Shown here: positions 1 to 5,402 of the stretch, piece after piece
Layout: each line of letters begins with the position of its first letter
Numbering within the stretch: the stretch's first letter is position 1
From: a bacterium
GTDB lineage: Bacteria > Patescibacteriota > Microgenomatia > Levybacterales > UBA12049
Assembly: GCA_021852095.1 (NCBI GenBank)
Contig: JAJZOC010000037.1
Coordinates: 1-8,726, forward strand
DNA: 8,726 nucleotides
Reading direction: 5' to 3'
Made by a program: the position numbers and the translations under genes
The notes under the pieces: model-generated
The model's input: only the letters and a program-made list of their open reading frames with translations
Databases searched by the model: none
What the model was told of the DNA's origin: nothing

Positions 1-20
1 CAAATAATTATTTTTGACTT

Positions 21-257
21 ATGAAAGAGCAAGTTTTAATTTTTATCTGGCAGTTCTTTTTATCAGAAGAAGAACTCAAGAAAAGAAAACAGAGTTTGAT
101 AACTCAAAAACTGGCTTATTATGTAAAAGCCACAAGCCCCGGAGGGATTTTACCTCCTACCTTTTGGGAAAAAATCAAGATTGCTGGCTTTTTAATTATA
201 ATGATAGGAATAAGTTTCCTCATCTCTATACTAATTGCTTTTTCCGCTGGTCACTAA
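21..257 (+). CDS. Small hypothetical protein with C-terminal membrane helix
   Basis: I do not recognise this 78-residue protein. The first half is polar and charged (residues about 15-40, rich in E, K and Q). Residues about 55-74 form one strongly hydrophobic stretch of Ile, Phe, Leu, Met and Ala, preceded by Lys residues, which suggests a single C-terminal transmembrane helix with a cytoplasmic N-terminal part. An in-frame TGA at 15-17 shows that the frame does not continue upstream, so the ATG at 21 is the first usable start. No Shine-Dalgarno sequence is visible in the 20 bases present, and any promoter would lie outside the window. It faces the minus-strand cluster convergently. The coherent hydrophobic segment is the main reason to call it real; an overlapping frame starting at TTG 14 looks less protein-like. 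Confidence 0.45.
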   Translation: MKEQVLIFIWQFFLSEEELKKRKQSLITQKLAYYVKATSPGGILPPTFWEKIKIAGFLIIMIGISFLISILIAFSAGH

Positions 258-283
258 TTTATAATGTCAAGAATTCATATAAA

Positions 284-446
284 CTAGTGTCTCAAGGAAT
301 CTATGAACTGCACCTGGTTTTTGATTTTTACTTCTGATTTCAGTTTTCTTAATTCACCAACTGCTTGAGAAGATAATTCTTTGAGGGTTTGATCAGATTC
401 TAAAACTTCATCATTTAAGAATATCAAGTGCATCTTGTTGAATCAT
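284..446 (-). pseudogene. Remnant of a PIF1/RecD-like helicase gene (internal deletion)
   Basis: Only three bases after the stop of the upstream DUF6624-like gene, an ATG at 446 opens the peptide MIQQDALDILK, then two adjacent TGA stops (411-413 and 408-410). From memory, this resembles the first residues of the PIF1/RecD-like AAA helicases common in CPR genomes, in which such a stretch leads directly into the Walker A loop. Here the Walker A is absent. Shifted by one base, an open frame from 433 to 284 (49 codons from an ATG) continues with LNDEVLESDQTLKELS and a lysine-rich tail ending at TAG 284-286, which resembles the polar C-terminal tail of such enzymes. My reading is that the two ends of a helicase gene were joined near 411-420 by an internal deletion that also broke the frame. 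Alternatively the 49-codon frame is an unrelated small gene. The family assignment rests on short motifs only. Confidence 0.4.
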
Positions 447-449
447 AGG

Positions 450-965
450 TCATCTCATTCCATATTTCTCTTTATATTTCTCAACCGCTTCAGATAACGG
501 CGGGACATTATATTTTGCTCGCTCTCCATCAGTAATATTGGGATCAATTGGCTCTGCCAACTTCCATTCTCCATCTCCATTCCTTTGAAACTGCGTTCCA
601 TACTTCTGCGCTTTTCCAATTGAGAGTAAATACCGGTCTTCCGTTGCTGCAACCAGCCATTTTGCACTTTCATCACCAAGTTCAACTGCTTTTTCTGCAA
701 ATTCATGAGCCGAAAGATAGTCTGATGAGGTTTCACCATGTTGAAAAATGAGTGAGGCGTGGTGGCAATCCTCTGCTTTGGTTATTTGATCGAGCTGGTG
801 AAAGAAGGCAACGACATCTCTTCGTTTTTTATCCCGTTTTTTGAGCCACGATAGGTCTTTTTTTGTGGCAGTATCCCAATTCTTGCTATATCTATCTTCT
901 ATATCTTCCTTGTAGAGGGTTTTTATTATTGACGATGTATTTTGAATACGAAAAGGCAATGTCAT
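450..965 (-). CDS. DUF6624-like protein of unknown function
   Basis: This 171-residue protein is soluble, with no signal peptide or membrane segment. The N-terminal third is highly charged (KKRDKKRRD at about 42-50). The rest resembles DUF6624 proteins: a helical HHASLIFQHGE segment at 68-78, the core EDRYLLSIGKAQKYGTQF at 109-126, and a C-terminal ERAKYNVPPLSE at 148-159, matching the family pattern of DR, then G-x-x-Q-x-YGTQ, then R-x-x-x-x-x-PPL. The biochemical role of that family is unknown to me. The ATG at 963-965 is preceded by a purine-rich AAGGTAAGGG stretch, one of the few Shine-Dalgarno-like sequences in the window. The gene begins 9 bases after the pyrophosphatase stop, so it is probably co-transcribed with it, and its own stop lies 3 bases before the helicase remnant. 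The family call is by motif pattern only. Confidence 0.65.
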   Translation of the reverse strand: MTLPFRIQNTSSIIKTLYKEDIEDRYSKNWDTATKKDLSWLKKRDKKRRDVVAFFHQLDQITKAEDCHHASLIFQHGETSSDYLSAHEFAEKAVELGDESAKWLVAATEDRYLLSIGKAQKYGTQFQRNGDGEWKLAEPIDPNITDGERAKYNVPPLSEAVEKYKEKYGMR

Positions 966-973
966 ACTTACCC

Positions 974-1456
974 TTACCTTTCTTCTTGAGCAAATCGTTC
1001 TTGTGCTTCCTTAATTATTTTATAAGCGTTTTTCTTTGAAAGCCAACCAGTCACTTTTGCCCATTTATCTTCTAGTCTTTTATATTCTTCAAAAAAATGA
1101 ACTATCTCTTTTTTGTAATGCTCGTCAACATCAGTAATTTCTTGAATGTGTTTAAGTTTCGGATCTTTTTCAACTACTCCGACTATTTTGTAGTCGCGAC
1201 CGGCATTATCCTCCATGTCCAACAAACCTACTACCCTAACTGAGACAACACAACCTGGGAAAAGCGGATCAGTAATAAGAACAAGTGTATCTAAATGATC
1301 CCCATCCTCGGCACGGGTTTCAGGAACAAACCCGTATTCAGTAGGATAAAAGACAGGTGAATGAAGCACTCTATCTAAGCGGATTTCATCGAGCTTTTCA
1401 TCATATTCATATTTATGATGAGAGCCTCTTGGAATCTCTATAACTGTATTTATAAT
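974..1456 (-). CDS. ppa: Family I inorganic pyrophosphatase, 5' end missing or non-canonical start
   Basis: The product would hydrolyse pyrophosphate to two phosphates in the cytosol, pulling biosynthetic reactions forward. The open frame runs from just after an in-frame TAG (1457-1459) and begins IINTVIEIPRGSHHKYEYDE. Active-site residues of the family are present (numbered from the ATT at 1456): E7 of IEIP, K15 and E17 of KYE, R29 of LDR, the two Tyr of YPTEYG, the three Asp of EDGDHLD, the D and K of EDNAGRDYK, and YK before the C-terminal GW segment. No ATG, GTG or TTG occurs between 1456 and the GTG at 1369. Starting at that GTG would delete the conserved EIP-G-KYE strand. Relatives have about 10-20 more N-terminal residues before VVN or IIN. 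Either the gene lost its 5' end at the junction with the toxin gene, or it initiates at ATT/ATA by coupling to the toxin stop codon, which it overlaps. Confidence 0.85.
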   Translation of the reverse strand: MINTVIEIPRGSHHKYEYDEKLDEIRLDRVLHSPVFYPTEYGFVPETRAEDGDHLDTLVLITDPLFPGCVVSVRVVGLLDMEDNAGRDYKIVGVVEKDPKLKHIQEITDVDEHYKKEIVHFFEEYKRLEDKWAKVTGWLSKKNAYKIIKEAQERFAQEER

Positions 1457-1686
1457 CTAATGTCTATAATCTCAATTTCTCTCGAAACTATAATAAAAAT
1501 TGCTCGGTATTTTTTATCAATTCTGAAGGAATATATTTTTATTTCTTTAGGTTCTAATAATTCTGTATGCAAAGAAGGATGTTTGGGATTTTCTAGAAGA
1601 AGTACAATTTGTTTACTGAATTTTTTGGTTAATCCATGAAGTTTTAGATATTTTAATGAACGAGGACTAAGATTTTTTACCTTCAT
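1450..1686 (-). CDS. RelE/ParE-superfamily toxin of a type II toxin-antitoxin pair
   Basis: This 78-residue basic protein has the pattern of the RelE/ParE fold: an N-terminal helical part rich in Lys, LLENPKHPSLHTELL at 30-44, then YSFRIDKKYRAIFIIV at 52-67 and a final strand EIEIIDIRL. Members usually cut mRNA at the ribosome (RelE branch) or poison gyrase (ParE branch); the sequence does not decide which, though the NPKHPSL and YR-IF pattern is closer to mRNA interferases. The ATG at 1684-1686 lies inside the antitoxin gene, with a 20-base overlap typical of coupled translation, and no Shine-Dalgarno sequence is seen. The protein ends right after the last beta strand. Relatives often continue for a few residues, such as an H-Y tail, so the 3' end may be clipped at the junction with the pyrophosphatase gene, and activity is uncertain. 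Confidence 0.72.
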   Translation of the reverse strand: MKVKNLSPRSLKYLKLHGLTKKFSKQIVLLLENPKHPSLHTELLEPKEIKIYSFRIDKKYRAIFIIVSREIEIIDIRL

Positions 1687-1942
1687 AGAAAGATGATTCT
1701 TTTAATCCTTTTATCATGCTGTTGATGAATTTTTTATTATATTTGCCGGTTTTCTCAAACCCATCTCTAATTTGATCTAGGGGACGAGGAATAAATTCTT
1801 CAAATTTCCAATCTTCCGACCCAAAGTACCTTCGAATCAAGCTCCTAATAAACTCCGAACGGGTAGCAAAACCCTGTTTCTTTGTTTCCTCATCAACTCT
1901 TTTAGCAATTTGTCCGGGAAGTGAAATAGTAACGGTAGACAT
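1667..1942 (-). CDS. Ribbon-helix-helix antitoxin / autorepressor
   Basis: This 91-residue protein begins MSTVTISLPGQIAKRVDEE and continues with TRSEFIRSLIRRYF (28-40). That is a short DNA-binding beta strand (residues 2-8), then two helices, the CopG/Arc/MetJ-type ribbon-helix-helix fold. Residues about 45-91 form a charged tail that would bind and neutralise the toxin encoded directly downstream, whose start it overlaps by 20 bases. Such antitoxins repress their own operon by binding palindromes in the promoter; a perfect inverted repeat is present at 1954-1970. I chose the ATG at 1940-1942 because the protein then begins right at the conserved strand and because the predicted transcription start lies only a few bases before it. 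An ATG at 1951 and a TTG at 1960 are in frame, but they lie at or upstream of the predicted transcript start. Confidence 0.8.
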   Translation of the reverse strand: MSTVTISLPGQIAKRVDEETKKQGFATRSEFIRSLIRRYFGSEDWKFEEFIPRPLDQIRDGFEKTGKYNKKFINSMIKGLKESSFYEGKKS

Positions 1943-1951
1943 ATTAAGCAT

Positions 1952-1980
1952 ATTTAACAATATTTGTTAATTTTTGTCAA
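1952..1980 (-). promoter_or_regulatory. Promoter of the toxin-antitoxin operon
   Basis: On the minus strand a consensus -35 box TTGACA (1975-1980) is followed by a 17-base spacer and TTAAAT (1952-1957, four of six matches to the -10 consensus). Transcription would begin around 1943-1945, one to three bases before the chosen ATG at 1942, which gives a leaderless or nearly leaderless mRNA. No Shine-Dalgarno sequence precedes that ATG. Confidence 0.6.
1954..1970. promoter_or_regulatory. Perfect inverted repeat, likely antitoxin operator
   Basis: TTAACAA and TTGTTAA (1954-1960 and 1964-1970) are exact reverse complements separated by TAT. The repeat fills the spacer between the -35 and -10 boxes of the antitoxin promoter and touches the -10 box. 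That is where a ribbon-helix-helix autorepressor would be expected to bind. It also lies 3 bases from the -35 box of the divergent uvrB promoter. The binding role is inferred; the palindrome itself is seen directly. Confidence 0.55.
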
Positions 1981-2001
1981 GAGTAAATTATGTGGTAAAA
2001 T
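1974..2001 (+). promoter_or_regulatory. Promoter of uvrB (extended -10, leaderless)
   Basis: TTGTCA (1974-1979, five of six to consensus) is followed by a 16-base spacer ending in TGG and then TAAAAT (1996-2001, five of six), an extended -10 arrangement. The A of the uvrB ATG is the seventh base after the -10 box, so the mRNA probably starts at or beside the start codon. The -35 box overlaps the antitoxin -35 box on the opposite strand almost completely. Confidence 0.6.
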
Positions 2002-2007
2002 GGGTTT

Positions 2008-4050
2008 ATGGAATTTAAACTTGTTTCGGATTTTAAGCCAACCGGAGATCAGCCGCAGGCAATTGATTTACTTTCAAAAAATCTTCTTCACAGCAAGAAA
2101 TATCAAACCCTTTTGGGTGTTACCGGAAGCGGTAAGACTTTCACAATGGCAAATGTTATTACCAATGTTCAACGCCCAACCCTTGTTATCTCTCATAATA
2201 AAACCTTGGCCGCCCAGCTTTATCAGGAATTCAGGGATTTTTTCCCAAACAATGCCGTTTCTTACTTTGTTTCATATTATGATTATTATCAGCCCGAAGC
2301 CTATATTCCGCGAACAGACACATATATAGAAAAAGAGGCGGAGATTAACGAAGAAATAGATAAGCTGCGTCTTATGGCAACAACCAATCTTCTAACCAGA
2401 AAAGATGTTATTGTAGTCGCGTCTGTTTCCTGCATTTATAATTTGGGTTCTCCGGTTGAGTACGGCAGATTTATACTAGAATTACAGAAAAATCAGACAA
2501 TAAATTCAAGAACCATCTTGGAAAGATTAACTGATTTGCAATACGAAAGAGATGAATACGGGGCAAAAAGAGGAACTTTTAGGGTAAGAGGAGAATCTAT
2601 AGATTTATTCGAAAGCAACTCGGATTTTGGCTTAAGAATAGAGATCGAGAATAATACAATAAAAAAACTTTATATTTTTAACCCCCTGACAGGAGAAATA
2701 ATTAAGGTTTTGGAAAAAACAGTAATTTATCCGGCGAAACATTATATGACAGACCCGAAATCCTACAAAGATGTTTTTCCTCAAATCCGTAAAGACCTAA
2801 AAGAAAGAACAGATTTATTAAAAAGCAAAGGAAAAATAGTAGAAGCGGCAAGGCTTAAGCAAAGAGTAAATTTTGATCTTGAAATGATACAAAAAATCGG
2901 CTACGTTAACGGTATAGAAAATTATTCAAGGTATTTTGACAACAGAAAACCAGGAGATCCTCCCTATTCTCTGCTCGATTATATGAATTATGCCGCAAAA
3001 GATTGGCTTTTAATTATTGACGAATCCCACATGACAATTCCTCAGATAAGAGGGATGTACAACGGAGACCGTGCCAGAAAAGAAACACTTATTGATTACG
3101 GTTTCAGACTTCCCTCTGCTCTTGACAACAGACCCTTGAGGTTTGATGAATTTATGAGACGGATCCACCAAACAATATTTGTTTCCGCAACCCCAGATGA
3201 ATATGAATTGTCTTTAACACGTGAGTCCCACCTTCCAGGTGGTGTTGCGCCTGCGGCACACCTGGAAGGTGAATCTTTTGATGGAGTTGTCGAACAGCTT
3301 ATACGTCCGACAGGGCTCGTGGATCCCAAGATCTCCATTAGAAAAACAGATGGACAGATCAATGATCTGATTTCGGAAATTCAAAAAAGAGTAGAAAAGA
3401 AAGAACGAGTACTTATTACAACGCTTACAAAAAGAATGGCCGAGGAATTATCAAATTACCTTGAAGAAAGGGGTATAAAAGTGTCATATCTTCATTCCGA
3501 CATTCAAACTCTGGACAGGCAGGATGTGTTAGATAATTTAAGACAAGGAGAATACGATGTTATTGTTGGAATAAATCTTTTAAGAGAAGGCCTTGATCTG
3601 CCGGAAGTGTCTCTGGTTATAATCCTTGATGCCGATAAAGAAGGATTTTTACGAAGCAGAACGTCTTTAATTCAAACAATGGGCCGCGCCGCAAGACACA
3701 GCAACTCCCAAGTTATAATGTATGCCGACACCAAAACAAAATCAATGGATCTAGCGATAAAGGAGGTCGAAAGACGAAGAAAAATCCAGCTTAGCTACAA
3801 CAAAAAACATCATATAACGCCTGTTAGTATTAAGAAGGAAATTCGGGCAAGACTGGTTGAAGAACAAAAGGAGGAGGAAAAAACAGTTAAGTTCCTAACG
3901 GATCTTGAAAATAAAGAAGTTATACTTCCGGATGAAAAAGAACTTTTAATAAAAAGCCTGCGGGCCGAAATGAAGCAGGCGGCTGGGGAACTGGACTTTG
4001 AAACCGCGGCAATTCTTCGAGATAGAATAAAAATATTGAAAGAACGGTAG
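2008..4050 (+). CDS. uvrB: Excinuclease ABC subunit B (UvrB) with an in-frame insertion
   Basis: UvrB is the damage-verifying helicase-like subunit of nucleotide excision repair; it receives DNA from UvrA and recruits UvrC. The 680-residue protein is complete. Walker A GVTGSGKT is at 37-44, the damage-probing beta-hairpin with SYYDYYQPEAYIP at about 89-101, Walker B DESH at 338-341, SATP at 393-396, REGLD-P around 526-532, QTMGRAARH at 556-564, and a C-terminal UVR domain at about 645-680 (FETAAILRDRI) for UvrC binding. Between YEL (399-401) and VVEQLIRPTGL (427 on), where relatives have about 5-9 residues, there are 25, including HLPGGVAPAAHLEG. These are encoded by a GC-rich hairpin element. 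Removing 16 codons would give 664 residues, close to the family norm. The start is supported by the adjacent promoter. No Shine-Dalgarno sequence is present. Confidence 0.97.
   Translation: MEFKLVSDFKPTGDQPQAIDLLSKNLLHSKKYQTLLGVTGSGKTFTMANVITNVQRPTLVISHNKTLAAQLYQEFRDFFPNNAVSYFVSYYDYYQPEAYIPRTDTYIEKEAEINEEIDKLRLMATTNLLTRKDVIVVASVSCIYNLGSPVEYGRFILELQKNQTINSRTILERLTDLQYERDEYGAKRGTFRVRGESIDLFESNSDFGLRIEIENNTIKKLYIFNPLTGEIIKVLEKTVIYPAKHYMTDPKSYKDVFPQIRKDLKERTDLLKSKGKIVEAARLKQRVNFDLEMIQKIGYVNGIENYSRYFDNRKPGDPPYSLLDYMNYAAKDWLLIIDESHMTIPQIRGMYNGDRARKETLIDYGFRLPSALDNRPLRFDEFMRRIHQTIFVSATPDEYELSLTRESHLPGGVAPAAHLEGESFDGVVEQLIRPTGLVDPKISIRKTDGQINDLISEIQKRVEKKERVLITTLTKRMAEELSNYLEERGIKVSYLHSDIQTLDRQDVLDNLRQGEYDVIVGINLLREGLDLPEVSLVIILDADKEGFLRSRTSLIQTMGRAARHSNSQVIMYADTKTKSMDLAIKEVERRRKIQLSYNKKHHITPVSIKKEIRARLVEEQKEEEKTVKFLTDLENKEVILPDEKELLIKSLRAEMKQAAGELDFETAAILRDRIKILKER
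3221..3275. repeat. Palindromic element inserted in frame in uvrB
   Basis: The arms CACCTTCCAGGTG (3229-3241) and CACCTGGAAGGTG (3259-3271) are perfect 13-base reverse complements. The 17-base interior can extend the stem, with one bulged G (3242), through TG/CA and TTGC/GCGG pairing to a four-base loop. The element is flanked by GTGAGTC (3221-3227) and GTGAATC (3269-3275), six of seven bases identical and exactly 48 bases (16 codons) apart, like a target-site duplication. It is much richer in G and C than the surrounding gene. The frame stays open through it. It recalls the palindromic elements found inside Rickettsia genes, but its family is unknown to me. Confidence 0.75.
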
Positions 4051-4089
4051 CTAGAAAAAAATATAGTTTTCCCGCAGAAGTTGTTTATA

Positions 4090-4587
4090 TTAAAATCCGT
4101 AAGAACGGATTTTGAGCAAATTTAATGCTTCTTTATATAACTCGTCTTTATCCGCTCCAATACGCTTTAAAGCTATTTCGTGAAACCCGCCCATCCCCAT
4201 TAATGCAGTAAAAAGATGCAGAGGCGAAATTAAAGCTCTTTTATCTCTTAATTCAACCGCTTTTTTTGTCACTTCCCTAGCGGCCTCACCAAATCTTGCA
4301 GGAAACACTTCTTTATCCTTTGGCAAGAGCTTGATCGCTTCCTGATCTACTTTCTCTAAAGAAACGCCGTGTTTATCTAAAAGAACTGCAATGGGATCTC
4401 TTTTATCCATCTTTAATAAACTCACAAGCAAATGAAGTGTACCTGCTGGAGAAGATGCTTTAGGTATTGCAGTTTTTGCGCCTAGCAAAATATCATACGC
4501 TTCTTTAGTGCAGTCGTCTATTCCAATAGCAAGACCTTCTATTAAAGGCTTTGGTCCCATTCTTTTTTCTATTTGATTTAAAGTCAT
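4090..4587 (-). CDS. Standalone double Clp_N-domain protein
   Basis: The 165-residue protein consists of two Clp_N-type repeats and nothing else. The first is at about 26-82, with a helix around EAYDILLGAKTAI and LHLLVSLLK as the ISPLHLL-like core. The second is at about 100-157, with EAAREVTKKAVELRDKRALISPLHLFTALM, close to the ClpA/ClpC N-domain pattern of A...A...A, then I---HLL-ALL. In ClpA and ClpC this domain docks adaptors and substrates, but here no AAA+ ATPase domain follows. A role as an adaptor or as a regulator of a Clp machine encoded elsewhere is inference, by analogy with plant ClpT and other free Clp_N proteins. The ATG at 4585-4587 has no Shine-Dalgarno sequence. The gene lies 18 bases after yraN and is probably the last gene of the rplS operon. 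Confidence 0.78.
   Translation of the reverse strand: MTLNQIEKRMGPKPLIEGLAIGIDDCTKEAYDILLGAKTAIPKASSPAGTLHLLVSLLKMDKRDPIAVLLDKHGVSLEKVDQEAIKLLPKDKEVFPARFGEAAREVTKKAVELRDKRALISPLHLFTALMGMGGFHEIALKRIGADKDELYKEALNLLKIRSYGF
4092..4113. terminator. Bidirectional hairpin between convergent genes
   Basis: AAAATCCGT (4092-4100) and ACGGATTTT (4105-4113) pair perfectly over nine bases around an AAGA loop. It lies 41 bases after the uvrB stop and is built from the last codons and stop of the convergent Clp_N-domain gene. The T runs after it are short (four T), so any intrinsic termination would be weak. The position between convergent genes favours a shared terminator. Confidence 0.4.
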
Positions 4588-4605
4588 AACAATTAAAATT
4601 TTGGT

Positions 4606-4974
4606 CTAAAAACCGCTTATATTTCTTACAAGTTCTATATTTTCTGTTTCTCCAAAGTTATTCAATTTTATTCCCACTGCGTCTATTCTCATGTTTTCCG
4701 GAAGATTTTTATGAGTCAGAACGTAATATTGAGCAGTTTTTATTAAAGATTTTAACTTCCATGGAGTAATTGCCTCGAGCGGATTCCCATATCTGTTTGA
4801 CTTTCTTGTTTTAACTTCTACAAAAACCAAAACATCTTTATCTTGCGCGACAATATCAATTTCGCCGTATCTTTTTGAAAAGTTTCGCTCTATGATTTTG
4901 TAGCCTTTTTTCCGAAGATAACTTTCTGCAATATCCTCCCCGCTTCTCCCTTCATCTATTTTTTGATTACTCAC
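4606..4974 (-). CDS. yraN: YraN/UPF0102 family nuclease-fold protein
   Basis: The 122-residue protein has the full UPF0102 pattern: an N-terminal helix GRSGEDIAESYLRKKGY at 9-25, RNF at 30-32, then YGEIDIVAQD (36-45) and LVFVEVKTRKS (49-59). E38, D40, E53 and K55 form a PD-(D/E)XK-type nuclease signature. The family is thought to act on DNA, perhaps in recombination or processing, but its biological role is poorly defined. The start is GTG (4972-4974); this places the GR-GE motif about ten residues in, as in relatives, and no better start exists. It lies 37 bases downstream of rplS. rplS and yraN are often close neighbours in bacteria, commonly with rnhB between them, which is absent here. 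Confidence 0.9.
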   Translation of the reverse strand: MSNQKIDEGRSGEDIAESYLRKKGYKIIERNFSKRYGEIDIVAQDKDVLVFVEVKTRKSNRYGNPLEAITPWKLKSLIKTAQYYVLTHKNLPENMRIDAVGIKLNNFGETENIELVRNISGF

Positions 4975-5011
4975 CTATTCTTAGTTTTATAACTTTTTTG
5001 CAATTTTATGT

Positions 5012-5305
5012 CTATCTATTTTTTCTCAAGTAGTAAAGTTTTGCCCTGCGGACTTTTTTCTTTGAGTGCTCTTTTAATTCTACTTTGTCTATATTCGGTG
5101 AGAAAAGAGCATAAATTCTCTCGACTGCTACGTCCCCCACAACCTTTCTAACCATAAAAGTCTTATTAACACCTCTGCCCCTAATACCCAAAACAGTACC
5201 TTGAAATATCTGGATTCGTGTTTTTTCTTTACCTTTATCAATTTCCTGTATCTTCTGATGCACACGAACAGTATCGCCCGGTACAAAGTTTATTTGCTGA
5301 ATCAT
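5012..5305 (-). CDS. rplS: 50S ribosomal protein L19
   Basis: L19 sits at the subunit interface of the large ribosomal subunit, near bridges to 16S rRNA. The 97-residue product shows the family core: NFVPGDTVRVHQKI near the start, RIQIFQGTVLGIRGRGVNKTFMVRKV in the middle, GVAVERI-like DVAVERIYALFSPNID, and the C-terminal KVRRAKLYYLRKNR. It is shorter than E. coli L19 (115 residues) at both ends, lacking the N-terminal helix and the C-terminal basic extension. I chose the ATG at 5303-5305 over an upstream TTG (5312-5314) because that TTG overlaps the -10 box. It is probably the first gene of an operon with yraN and the Clp_N gene. Confidence 0.95.
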   Translation of the reverse strand: MIQQINFVPGDTVRVHQKIQEIDKGKEKTRIQIFQGTVLGIRGRGVNKTFMVRKVVGDVAVERIYALFSPNIDKVELKEHSKKKVRRAKLYYLRKNR

Positions 5306-5313
5306 ATATAACA

Positions 5314-5342
5314 ATTATAACTTAAATATCCAAATTTCTCAA
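5314..5342 (-). promoter_or_regulatory. Promoter of the rplS operon
   Basis: On the minus strand TTGAGA (5337-5342, five of six to consensus) is followed by a 17-base spacer and a perfect TATAAT (5314-5319). The rplS ATG begins nine bases after the -10 box, so the transcript would have no leader or only one or two bases. This is the strongest-looking promoter in the window, as expected for a ribosomal protein gene. It occupies most of the 97-base gap between the rplS start and the end of pyrG. Confidence 0.7.
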
Positions 5343-5402
5343 TAATAAAATTATTTTCCTAGTTTTGCGCTAATTTTTGATATTTGCGCTTTGATCTTTG
5401 AT

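Noticed and set aside
14..337. Longer + strand frame overlapping the small membrane protein
   Set aside because: It starts at TTG, has no coherent hydrophobic or domain pattern, and runs into the helicase remnant; the shorter frame from ATG 21 is more protein-like.
3096..3362. Open minus-strand frame across the uvrB insertion region
   Set aside because: It is a shadow of the conserved uvrB coding frame with no promoter, start signal or recognisable protein motifs.
5341..5355. AATAAT/ATTATT inverted repeat next to the rplS -35 box
   Set aside because: It is made only of A and T with six-base arms, which is expected by chance here; too weak to call an operator or terminator.
5364..5390. Two direct copies of TTTGCGCT, 19 bases apart, in the gap between pyrG and rplS
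   Set aside because: The copies are short, only two, lie between the pyrG stop and the rplS -35 box, and have no partner regulator or wider pattern; likely chance in AT-rich DNA.
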